Shown here one piece after another: positions 54,768 to 61,989 of a DNA stretch of 61,989 bases. The notes below the pieces were generated by a model, which saw only the letters and a list, made by a program, of their open reading frames with translations, did no database searches and was not told where the DNA came from. The stretch spans positions 19,465-81,453 of the forward strand of contig PKYQ01000010.1 of the NCBI GenBank assembly GCA_003133685.1, in the 5' to 3' direction. How positions within the stretch are numbered: position 1 is the stretch's first letter; every line of letters starts with the position of its first letter. Origin of the DNA: Acidimicrobiaceae bacterium. GTDB taxonomy: Bacteria; Actinomycetota; Acidimicrobiia; Acidimicrobiales; RAAP-2. Made by a program: the position numbers and the translations under genes.

Positions 54768-55672
54768 GGCGTCTCAAATCCGAGGAAGCGGTGTTCGCTC
54801 ACGAGTTCGACGCCGGTGCGTTCTTTCACCAGCGCGCGAACCGTCGTCAGGAGCTCGTAGACGTCGTTGCCGCGACCATCGGCGTCGGCGATGATGAAGT
54901 TCGCGTGTTTCTCGGACACGACCGCGGTGCCGAGGCGCATCCCCTTACAGCCGGCCGCTTCGATCAGCCGGCCGGCGTAATCGTTCTCCGGATTACGAAA
55001 CGCGCTGCCCGCGTTGGCGCCACCCGGCTGGTGTTCGCGGCGCCAACGAACGATCTCGCGGATTCTTTCCTGGGCCGCTTCGCGGTCACCGGCGCGTAGG
55101 TGGAGCCGCACCGCCGTCACGAGGTCATCACCACCAAGGGAGCTCGTGCGATAGCCGTAGTCCAGTAATTCCTTCGACCACGTCCGCGTCGCGCCGTCGC
55201 GCCAGACCGTCACCGAGACCAGGGACTCATTCATGTCTGAGCCGTGGCCGCCGGCGTTCATCACGGCCGCTCCCCCGAAACTCCCGGGTACCCCGACGGC
55301 CCATTCGAAACCGGTGACGCCCGATTTGGCGAGTCGACGCGCGGCGATGGGCAGATCCAGGCCGGCCCCGGCGTCGACCACCACGACGTCGCCTTCGTCG
55401 CGCGTGCGCAGTTCCTCGAACTCCCCTACGAGGTGCACGCCGAGGACGTCGTGCTCGCCGTCGGCGACCAAGAGATTCGAGCCGTTGCCGAGGACGAACA
55501 TCGCCAGTCCGCTCTCCAGCATCAAGGGACCCAGCTCCTCGAGATCGGCGCTCGACGCGAGCGTCACCAACGCGCGCACCGTGCCGCCCACGCGGTACGT
55601 CGTGCGCGCCCCAAAGGGCGCGTGCTCTTGGACCCGAGCGCCCCCGACTGCGACGAGCTCTTCGAGCGACAT
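54764..55672 (-). CDS. murB: UDP-N-acetylenolpyruvoylglucosamine reductase
   Basis: FAD/NADPH enzyme that makes UDP-MurNAc. 302 aa. FAD-domain motifs TTYRVGGTVRALV and LGNGSNLLV; then GVPGSFGGAAVMNAGGHG; the catalytic Ser in GSAFRNPENDYAGRLIE; C-terminal VSEKHANFI. The length and this loop fit type II MurB. The ATG overlaps the murC stop by one base. Confidence 0.95.
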   Translation of the reverse strand: MSLEELVAVGGARVQEHAPFGARTTYRVGGTVRALVTLASSADLEELGPLMLESGLAMFVLGNGSNLLVADGEHDVLGVHLVGEFEELRTRDEGDVVVVDAGAGLDLPIAARRLAKSGVTGFEWAVGVPGSFGGAAVMNAGGHGSDMNESLVSVTVWRDGATRTWSKELLDYGYRTSSLGGDDLVTAVRLHLRAGDREAAQERIREIVRWRREHQPGGANAGSAFRNPENDYAGRLIEAAGCKGMRLGTAVVSEKHANFIIADADGRGNDVYELLTTVRALVKERTGVELVSEHRFLGFETP

Positions 55673-57030
55673 CAGGTCATTCCTCGCAACTTCGTCGCGA
55701 CCGACGCCACGTCACCGGCGCCGAGGAACACGACGACGTCACCGTCGTCATGAACGGCTTCGAGGACGTCGGGCACGTCGTCGATCGAGGCGCAGTAGGT
55801 CGTGGTGGCGCCGGCGCCGCGCCGCGTGATCGCCGCCGCGATCACTTCGCCGGTGACGCCCGTGGGATTCGCTTCGCCGGCCGTGAAGATGTCGGTCACG
55901 ATCACCGTGGAGGCGAGGTCGAAGGACGGCGCGAAGTCCTCGACCAGGGCAATCGTCCGTGTCACCCGATGGGGCTGAAAGACGGCGGTGACGCGCTCGT
56001 AACCGGCGGCGCGGGTCGCGCTGAGTATCGCCGTGATTTCGCCCGGCAGGTGGGCGTAGCTCTCGTAGACGTCGACCCCGCGCCACGAACCGAGTAGCTC
56101 AAAACGTCGAGGGGCGCCTCGAAAATTGGTCAGGCCCGAAGTGATCGCGTCGAACGAAACGTTCAGTTGGGCCGCCAGAACGGCGACGACCGCGGCGTCG
56201 GCGACGTTGTGAACACCGGTCACGCTGAGGGTCAGGAATTCTTCGACTCCCGGGCCGTGAAGTGTGAAACGGGCGTCGTGTCGGCTCACTGTGACGTCAC
56301 TGACCCGCCAGTCGCTGTCGCCCGTTCCGACCCGCACCACCTCGCGCGCCGCGATGTTCGCCACGCGTTGACTGCCCGCGTCGTCATTCCATATGACCAC
56401 GGGTCCACTGGTGCGATCAATCAGCTCGGCGAAGGCGCGCTCGAGGGATGCCAGCGTCCCGTAGTGGTCGAGGTGGTCGGCCTCGACATTGAGCAGTCCG
56501 AGGGCGTGCGGGCGCACCAGGGCGAAGGTCCCGTAACTCTCGTCGATCTCCACGACCACGTCGCCGATTCCCGCGTGTCCGTTGGACCCGACGCCGATCA
56601 CGTCGGCGCCGAGCAGTCGTCCGGCGTCTCGGCCCGCGGCCTTCATCACGTGCACCATCATCGAGGTCGCGGTGGTCTTACCGTGCGTACCGGTCAGGCC
56701 CACCACCGGGCGCGCCCGCGCTAAGTCCGCCAGCACCTCCGCGCGCGACAAAAGTACCGCACCACCTTCTCGCGCGGCGATGAGTTCGACGTTGTCACTC
56801 TGGACGGCCGGTGACCAGAGAACGAACTCCGCGCCGGTGGCGTTCGAGGCGTCGTGTCCGACCGCGACCGACACACCGAGAGTGCGCAACTCTTCGAGCA
56901 CGACGGAGTCGGCGAGGTCGCTGCCGCTCACGCGGGCGCCCGACTCGACGAGGAGCCGGGCCAGGCCGCTCATGCCGGCACCGCCGACGCCCACGATGTG
57001 AACCCTCACACCGGGATCGAAGACCGTCAC
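55672..57030 (-). CDS. murC: UDP-N-acetylmuramate-L-alanine ligase
   Basis: First Mur ligase. 452 aa. N-terminal VHIVGVGGAGMSGLARLL, ATP loop GLTGTHGKTTATSMMVHV, central NVEADHLDHYG, and C-terminal FQPHRVTRT. The start is the GTG that overlaps the murG stop as GTGA (MTVFDPGVRV); a TTG two codons upstream is less likely. Confidence 0.95.
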   Translation of the reverse strand: MTVFDPGVRVHIVGVGGAGMSGLARLLVESGARVSGSDLADSVVLEELRTLGVSVAVGHDASNATGAEFVLWSPAVQSDNVELIAAREGGAVLLSRAEVLADLARARPVVGLTGTHGKTTATSMMVHVMKAAGRDAGRLLGADVIGVGSNGHAGIGDVVVEIDESYGTFALVRPHALGLLNVEADHLDHYGTLASLERAFAELIDRTSGPVVIWNDDAGSQRVANIAAREVVRVGTGDSDWRVSDVTVSRHDARFTLHGPGVEEFLTLSVTGVHNVADAAVVAVLAAQLNVSFDAITSGLTNFRGAPRRFELLGSWRGVDVYESYAHLPGEITAILSATRAAGYERVTAVFQPHRVTRTIALVEDFAPSFDLASTVIVTDIFTAGEANPTGVTGEVIAAAITRRGAGATTTYCASIDDVPDVLEAVHDDGDVVVFLGAGDVASVATKLRGMT

Positions 57031-58145
57031 GACCAACCACTCTCTTTCGCGATCACGCGCGCGATTCGTTGCGCCGCGTCGCGTCGACCTAAGGTGCCCG
57101 CCGCCTTCCCCATCGAGGCAAGCGTCTCAGGCGCCGTCATCGATGACAACACGTCGTCGAGCTTGGCGCCGGAACACTCGGCGTCGAGCACCAGTCGAGC
57201 GCCACCGGTTTCGACCACGACGAGTGCGTTCTTCATCTGGTGATCACCGGGCGCGTGTGGCAACGGCACCAGTACTGAAGGAATCTGCAGCGTCGTCAGT
57301 TCGGCCACCGTCGACGCGCCCGCGCGACAGATCGCCACGTCACACAGTGCCCAGAGTTCGACCATGTCACCGAATTCGAGGATCCGGTAGTCCAGTCCGT
57401 CGGTACTCGGCGCGTCGCGCCGTACCGTTTCGACGTCGCGACGACCGGCCACGTGGATGATCGTTCGATCACGCCGATGGGACCATCGTCGCGCGAGTTC
57501 GCTCACCGCGTGATTGACCTTCGTCGACCCGAGGGAGCCGGTCATCACCACGACGACCGTACGGCCGTCGTCGATGGGCGGAGCGATGCGCGCGCGCGCC
57601 GCGGCGATCGATCCCGGCGCACGATCGACCGAGATGATGCGCTCGCGAAGTGGGATGCCCGTCACGACGGCTTTGGGATCGCTGGACGGGAACGCACAAC
57701 AGCGCGCCCGCGCGAACCGCGTGAAGAGTCGTTGCGCCGCGCCGGGTTCGGCGTCCAGTTCAACGAGCACGAGTGGGTAGCGCCAGAGCACGGCCGCGAG
57801 TGCCGTCGCGAAGGAGGCGTAGCCGCCGAGTGACACGACAACCGACGGTCGCCACCGACGTATTTTGATCAGCGCGATGATCAGCGCCGCGCCCAAAGAG
57901 ACGGCGGCGCCCAGATTCTGGATTAGTGCGTCACGTCCGAACGCGCGACGAAATCCCCGACCGGGCAGCAACGTGAGCGCGACGTCGCTCGTCGCGAGCA
58001 GCGTCGCCTCCTGACCCCGACGACTTCCGACAAATCGAAGGTCGCTCGCGTCGATGCCAAGTGCGCGCAGTTGATCGGCGACGGCCTCCATTGGAAAGAT
58101 ATGTCCCCCGGTCCCACCCCCGGTGATGACGATGGGATCGGCCAT
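57027..58145 (-). CDS. murG: MurG, undecaprenyl-PP-MurNAc-pentapeptide N-acetylglucosaminyltransferase
   Basis: Makes lipid II at the inner membrane face. 372 aa GT-B fold. The first Gly loop GGGTGGH is at residues 9-15, and the C-terminal donor region ICRAGASTVAELTTLQIPSV and HAPGDHQMKNA are typical. Two usual motifs are altered: HEQN before xxPG is VELD (128-131), and the GGSQGA loop reads TGSLGST (202-208). The position between ftsW and murC supports orthology. The ATG overlaps the ftsW stop by one base. Confidence 0.92.
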   Translation of the reverse strand: MADPIVITGGGTGGHIFPMEAVADQLRALGIDASDLRFVGSRRGQEATLLATSDVALTLLPGRGFRRAFGRDALIQNLGAAVSLGAALIIALIKIRRWRPSVVVSLGGYASFATALAAVLWRYPLVLVELDAEPGAAQRLFTRFARARCCAFPSSDPKAVVTGIPLRERIISVDRAPGSIAAARARIAPPIDDGRTVVVVMTGSLGSTKVNHAVSELARRWSHRRDRTIIHVAGRRDVETVRRDAPSTDGLDYRILEFGDMVELWALCDVAICRAGASTVAELTTLQIPSVLVPLPHAPGDHQMKNALVVVETGGARLVLDAECSGAKLDDVLSSMTAPETLASMGKAAGTLGRRDAAQRIARVIAKESGWS

Positions 58146-59452
58146 TAGCGGGTCCGGCGTGGATCGTTCGTGGAGCGCGAGCGCGCCGCCGCACGCGGGG
58201 CGGTTTTTCGTTCGAGGGTCTCACGAAAATTCGTGATGCGGTGCTCGCGAATCGTCACGTCACCGCTGTGGCTACGGTCGTGCGCGATGTTGTAGAGCAG
58301 TCCCACCGCAGCCAGTTCAGTGATGAGCGCGGTGCCGCCGTAGGAGAAAAAGGGCAGCGGGATGCCGGTGACGGCCCACCAGCCGACGACCGACGCGATG
58401 TTGATCAAGGCCTCGACGGCAATCCACGTGGTGATGCCGACCGCGACGAGTCGGTAGACCGAGTTCGTGCACTGTTGGGCAATACGCACCGCCGCGAAGA
58501 GGAAGGCCACGAAGAGCGCGATCACCAACAAAGTGCCGATAAAACCGAGTTCTTCGCCGATGATCGTGAAGATGAAGTCAGTATGCGGGTTGGGCAGGAG
58601 TCCCCACTTCTCTCGACTGCCGCCGAGGCCGAGGCCCCCGACGCCGCCGGCGCCGAGGCCAATGCGACTCTGCAGGAGTTGGTACCCGCCGCCGAGCAGG
58701 TGCGTGTTGGGATGCAAAAACGACAACAGACGCCCGGCCGAATACGGCTTGTACAACACGTAGGCCCCGAAGGCGGCGACCCCGAGAATGGCGATTCCCC
58801 CAAGCATTTTCCTCGACAGCCCCCCGACCGCGAGCATGGCGACCGCGATCACGGCCACCACCGACGACGTGCCGATGTCCGGTTCGATGACGATGAGGGC
58901 ACAGCCGAAGGTGACGGGCACCGTCCACACCGCCAACTGGCGCCAGTGACCGAGTTCGTCGTGGTGGTGCTGTACCAGCCACGCGATGAACAGCACCGTG
59001 AAGAGTTTGAACAGTTCCGACGGCTGCAGGTAGATGACGTGAAGGTTGAGCCAGCGCTTCCCGCCGTTGCTCGTCACACCAATCGCGCGCACCGCGACCA
59101 AGAGTCCGAGGCCGAAGACGATCAACGCGGGCGCGGCGCGCACGAGACGATCGAGTCGCACGCGTGAGGCGAGGTAGAGCGCGAAGATCCCGAAACCGAG
59201 ATACACGAGCTCGTGGATCATGATCGACCACGCCGAGCCCCCGTTGGCCGACGCCTGACCCTCGCTCGACGACCCCACGGCAATCGTGCCGAAGGTGACG
59301 AGCAGTGTCGTGATGAGCAACAACATCCGACCACTCGCGACGCCGCGCGGCGTGGGTTGGAAGAGGCCGCGTTCCTTCACTCGCGCCGTCGCGACGGCAC
59401 GCGTGGGACGAGTCTCGGTTCGTAGGTCCCGTTGACGAATCGCCACGTTCAC
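58145..59452 (-). CDS. ftsW: FtsW, septal peptidoglycan polymerase (SEDS family)
   Basis: 435 aa, about ten helices. SEDS motifs: GGKRWLNL, LQPSELFKL, IEPDIGT with the key Asp region, KWGLLPNPHTDFIFTIIGEE, and PFFSYGGTALI. The N-terminal 50 residues are basic and cytosolic. The start is the GTG overlapping the mraY stop as GTGA (MNVAIRQRDL). murD, usually between mraY and ftsW, is absent. Confidence 0.94.
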   Translation of the reverse strand: MNVAIRQRDLRTETRPTRAVATARVKERGLFQPTPRGVASGRMLLLITTLLVTFGTIAVGSSSEGQASANGGSAWSIMIHELVYLGFGIFALYLASRVRLDRLVRAAPALIVFGLGLLVAVRAIGVTSNGGKRWLNLHVIYLQPSELFKLFTVLFIAWLVQHHHDELGHWRQLAVWTVPVTFGCALIVIEPDIGTSSVVAVIAVAMLAVGGLSRKMLGGIAILGVAAFGAYVLYKPYSAGRLLSFLHPNTHLLGGGYQLLQSRIGLGAGGVGGLGLGGSREKWGLLPNPHTDFIFTIIGEELGFIGTLLVIALFVAFLFAAVRIAQQCTNSVYRLVAVGITTWIAVEALINIASVVGWWAVTGIPLPFFSYGGTALITELAAVGLLYNIAHDRSHSGDVTIREHRITNFRETLERKTAPRAAARSRSTNDPRRTR

Positions 59453-60483
59453 ACCACCTTGGCGATCTTCAAGAAGTCGCCGTAGAAGATACCGAGACCG
59501 AGCATCGAGAGCAGTCCGGCCAGTATCCACAGGCGAACGATGATCGTGAACTCGGGCCAATCACGAAGTTCGAAGTGGTGGTGGAAGGGCGCCATGCGAA
59601 AGATCCGTCGACCGAAGAGTCGAAAACTGATGACCTGAATGATCACCGACGCCGTCTCGGCGACGAAGAGTCCTCCGATGACGGGTAGCAACAGGTCCAG
59701 GTTCATCAACAGACAGAGCGCGCCCAGTCCGGTACCGACGGCGAGGGCACCGGTGTCGCCCATGATGATGCGCGCGGGCGCGGCGTTCCACCAGAGAAAG
59801 CCGAGACACGCACCAACAAGACCAACAGCGACGAGTCCGAGATCGAGTGCCGCGTGCAGGTGGTAAATCGAGAAATGACGGAACTGCCAATAGCCGATGA
59901 TCGCCAGTACCCCGAAACAGAACGTCCCCGAGCCGGCCGCGAGTCCGTCGAGACCGTCGGTCAGATTCACGGCGTTCGTGCTCGCGATGATCACCAACAT
60001 CGCGAGCACGAACCACCCGATCGACGTCAGGTTCCATCCGGGCAAGGAGAATCGGGTGAACGACAAATTGGTCGACGTGTGGACCCAGTCGATTGACAGC
60101 ACCGCGAACACGGCCGCGATCAACAGTTGACCGACGAACTTCGCGCGTTTGTTGAGACCGAGGTTTCGCGCATTGCGAATACCGATGTAGTCGTCGAGGA
60201 ACCCGAGGAATCCTGAGGCGATGATGACGGCGATCACCAAGATCCCGCTGCGCGTGAAGACGATCGAGGTCCCGACGTGACCCATCAGGTAGCCGAGGAC
60301 CGCCGACACGACGATGAGCACGCCGCCCATGGTGGGCGTGCCGGCCTTGACGAGATGGGTCGACGGAGCGTCTTCGTGAATCTTTTGACCTAGTGAGCGA
60401 CGAGTGAGAAATCGGATCCACAAGGGCGTGACGAACAGCGAGAAGAGAAACGCCACGCCGCCAGATTCCATCAGACTCAGCAC
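59449..60483 (-). CDS. mraY: Phospho-MurNAc-pentapeptide translocase
   Basis: Makes lipid I on undecaprenyl phosphate. 344 aa, ten helices. The catalytic Asp motifs are FLGFLDDYIGI, NAVNLTDGLDGLAAG and IIMGDTGALAVG, and the His loop is APFHHHFELRDWPE. The GTG start (MLSLMESGGVAF) has GAGGG 4 nt upstream and lies 7 nt after the murE stop; the frame is open further upstream inside murE but not homologous. Confidence 0.95.
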   Translation of the reverse strand: MLSLMESGGVAFLFSLFVTPLWIRFLTRRSLGQKIHEDAPSTHLVKAGTPTMGGVLIVVSAVLGYLMGHVGTSIVFTRSGILVIAVIIASGFLGFLDDYIGIRNARNLGLNKRAKFVGQLLIAAVFAVLSIDWVHTSTNLSFTRFSLPGWNLTSIGWFVLAMLVIIASTNAVNLTDGLDGLAAGSGTFCFGVLAIIGYWQFRHFSIYHLHAALDLGLVAVGLVGACLGFLWWNAAPARIIMGDTGALAVGTGLGALCLLMNLDLLLPVIGGLFVAETASVIIQVISFRLFGRRIFRMAPFHHHFELRDWPEFTIIVRLWILAGLLSMLGLGIFYGDFLKIAKVV

Positions 60484-60490
60484 GGGACCC

Positions 60491-61888
60491 TCACCGCAGT
60501 AACTCGCGTGCGACGACGCGATCGTCGAAGGGCACGGTGACGTCACCGATCGTCTGGGTCGTCTCGTGCCCCTTACCGGCCACGACCACCACGTCACCGG
60601 GCGCCGTCTCATCGAGTGCGCGCGAAATCGCACTTCGTCGGTCCGCGTCGCGCACGACGTTCGCACCGCTCGCCACGCCGGACATGATGGCGTCAATGAT
60701 CGACTCCGGCGATTCGGATCGCGGGTTATCGGAGGTGACGATCGTCACGTCCGAGTACGTCGAAGCGACGAGGCCCATCTCCGGTCTTTTGGCGCGGTCG
60801 CGTTCGCCACCGCAACCAAACACCGTAATGATCCGGCCCTCGGGCATCATGGCGCGAACGTCTTCCAAGAGCCGACGCAGACCTTCCGGTGTGTGTGCAT
60901 AATCGACGATGACCGTGGCGTCGGTTCCTCGCACTACGTCGAAGCGACCCGATATCGACCCGACCTCCCCCATCGCGGCCGCGATCGCCGCGTCGTCGGC
61001 GCCGAGGACGCTCATGATTGTCATCGCGATCAGAGCGTTGTCGACGTTGTAGTCGCCGAGAAGCGCGGAGTTCACCAGGTGCCCACGCCAAAAGAATGTC
61101 GTCCCCTTGAGCGAGGTCTCGACTTCGGCGGCGTCGCGGCGCGAGACGCGCGTCACCGGAAGTGTCGTCGAAGTGGCCAAGCGCTCGCCGTACGTATCGT
61201 CGTCCCAGATGACGGCGCGCTGGGAGTGCTCGGAAGTGAAGAGGCGCGACTTCACGACGAAGTACTCCTCCATTGAGCCGTGGTAGTCGAGGTGCTCGTG
61301 GCTGAGATTCGTGAACGCCGCGACAGTGAACTCGAGTCCGTCGACGCGGTGCTGACTCATGGCGTGACTCGAGACCTCCATCGCCACCACCGAGTGCTGC
61401 ACGGCGGGGTCAAAACCCTCAACCAGCGAGGCCAGGGTTCGGAACAATTCCGGTGCGGCTGGGGTGGTGCGTTCATTGGTCAGCGTGCCGATGTTGGCGC
61501 CGTTCCACGACAGGGCCCTCGCCAGGTCCGCGACGATCGTCGTCACGCTCGTCTTGCCGTTCGTGCCAGTGACGGCGACTAATCGAGTCTTGGTTTCGGG
61601 GTGACCGACGACGGCGGCGCTGGCGTGGGCACAGAGCGCGCTCAGCTGCGTCGACGGCACGACGACGACCGGCGCGGCGACGTCAATCGGGGCGCTGGCG
61701 ATCACGCAGAGCGCGCCGCGTCCTACGGCGTCTTTCGCGAACTTCGCGCCGTCGGTCGACGAGCCGGGCATGGCGAAAAAAAGTGAGCCCGCCACACACT
61801 CGCGCGAGTCGATATCGACGTGGGTGATCTCGAGGCTCCCCGTCGCCACGTCAAGCGTGAGATCGTCCAAAATGTCGCCCAATTGCAT
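60491..61888 (-). CDS. murE: UDP-N-acetylmuramoyl-tripeptide synthetase (MurE)
   Basis: Third Mur ligase. 465 aa. ATP loop VTGTNGKTSVTTIVADL, central NLSHEHLDYHGSMEEYF, and DNPRSE near the C-terminus, the motif of enzymes that add meso-diaminopimelate. The start is the ATG overlapping the ftsI stop (TGATG); a GTG one codon earlier overlaps as GTGA and is equally possible. It is followed directly by mraY, with no murF. Confidence 0.95.
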   Translation of the reverse strand: MQLGDILDDLTLDVATGSLEITHVDIDSRECVAGSLFFAMPGSSTDGAKFAKDAVGRGALCVIASAPIDVAAPVVVVPSTQLSALCAHASAAVVGHPETKTRLVAVTGTNGKTSVTTIVADLARALSWNGANIGTLTNERTTPAAPELFRTLASLVEGFDPAVQHSVVAMEVSSHAMSQHRVDGLEFTVAAFTNLSHEHLDYHGSMEEYFVVKSRLFTSEHSQRAVIWDDDTYGERLATSTTLPVTRVSRRDAAEVETSLKGTTFFWRGHLVNSALLGDYNVDNALIAMTIMSVLGADDAAIAAAMGEVGSISGRFDVVRGTDATVIVDYAHTPEGLRRLLEDVRAMMPEGRIITVFGCGGERDRAKRPEMGLVASTYSDVTIVTSDNPRSESPESIIDAIMSGVASGANVVRDADRRSAISRALDETAPGDVVVVAGKGHETTQTIGDVTVPFDDRVVARELLR

Positions 61889-61989
61889 CACGTCACGTCC
61901 GAGGAGATCGAGGCGCCGGAACCTTTGAGCGGCTTCTGGTAGGTGCCGTTTGACGGGATGTTGTAGTGGTGCAGTGCGTAGGACATGAC
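61888..61989 (-). CDS. ftsI: Penicillin-binding protein FtsI/PbpB (C-terminal end, runs off the window)
   Basis: Only the last ~33 codons are present. They include MSYALHHYNIPSNGTYQKPL, like the end of actinobacterial FtsI/PbpB after the transpeptidase domain (compare FALRHLRIPPT in mycobacteria). Overlap with murE and the usual ftsI-murE order support it. The call rests on a short segment plus context. Confidence 0.72.
   Translation of the reverse strand, partial: VMSYALHHYNIPSNGTYQKPLKGSGASISSDVT

Overview
The window is high-GC bacterial chromosome, almost entirely coding, and belongs to an actinobacterium. The markers are an actinobacterial-type integration host factor (mIHF), a Bpa/PafE-type proteasome activator, DivIVA plus SepF with no ftsA, a PriA without helicase motifs, a short actinobacterial-type MenE, and a division cluster that runs into yggS-sepF-yggT-divIVA. 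The mixture is reminiscent of Acidimicrobiia, but that class-level placement is an inference. No rRNA, tRNA, CRISPR array, insertion sequence or prophage was seen.

Layout. (1) 1-15.1 kb, minus strand: pyrR-pyrB-pyrC-carA-carB-pyrD-pyrF (UMP synthesis), then mihF-gmk-rpoZ-coaBC-metK-priA-def-fmt. A hairpin directly abutting the pyrR ribosome-binding site matches the PyrR-binding-loop consensus, so PyrR probably represses translation of its own operon. mihF has its own promoter. (2) 15.4-21.8 kb: a small membrane protein, a polytopic membrane/SCO-domain fusion, then aroC-aroK-aroB-aroQ and efp-nusB. (3) 21.8-25.6 kb: NfuA-like Fe-S carrier, Cys-rich and small hypotheticals, a lipoprotein and tyrS. 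(4) 25.6-33.6 kb: menaquinone genes menD, menH, menA, menB and menE with ccdA, interrupted by a SRPBCC gene and a sulfatase broken by an in-frame TAG. (5) 33.8-38.5 kb: XylFGH-type sugar ABC transporter and a Gfo/Idh/MocA dehydrogenase; a perfect 20-bp inverted repeat sits in the first codons of the ATPase gene. (6) 38.9-45.9 kb: a YyaL/DUF255 protein, two hypotheticals and dnaE. (7) 45.9-47.9 kb: Bpa, an Rrf2 repressor and a group-2-like sigma factor with an altered region 4.2. (8) 47.9-62 kb, minus strand: rluD-lspA-dksA-like, divIVA, yggT, sepF, yggS, ftsZ, ftsQ, murB, murC, murG, ftsW, mraY, murE and the end of ftsI. This is a dcw cluster without murD or murF.

Expression style. Genes inside operons mostly overlap by 1-8 nt (ATGA, GTGA, TGATG), and I used these overlaps to choose starts. 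First genes of operons very often have a TANNNT box exactly 6 nt before ATG or GTG with no ribosome-binding site (11 genes; four more at 7-8 nt). This indicates leaderless transcription as a main mode. Several convergent pairs overlap at their stop codons.

Most of the window is conserved housekeeping. I did not find a clearly new multi-gene system. The items most worth a second look are the PyrR operator, the amber-interrupted sulfatase, the xylG inverted repeat, the uniform leaderless signature, the Bpa/Rrf2/divergent-sigma group, and the SCO membrane fusion.
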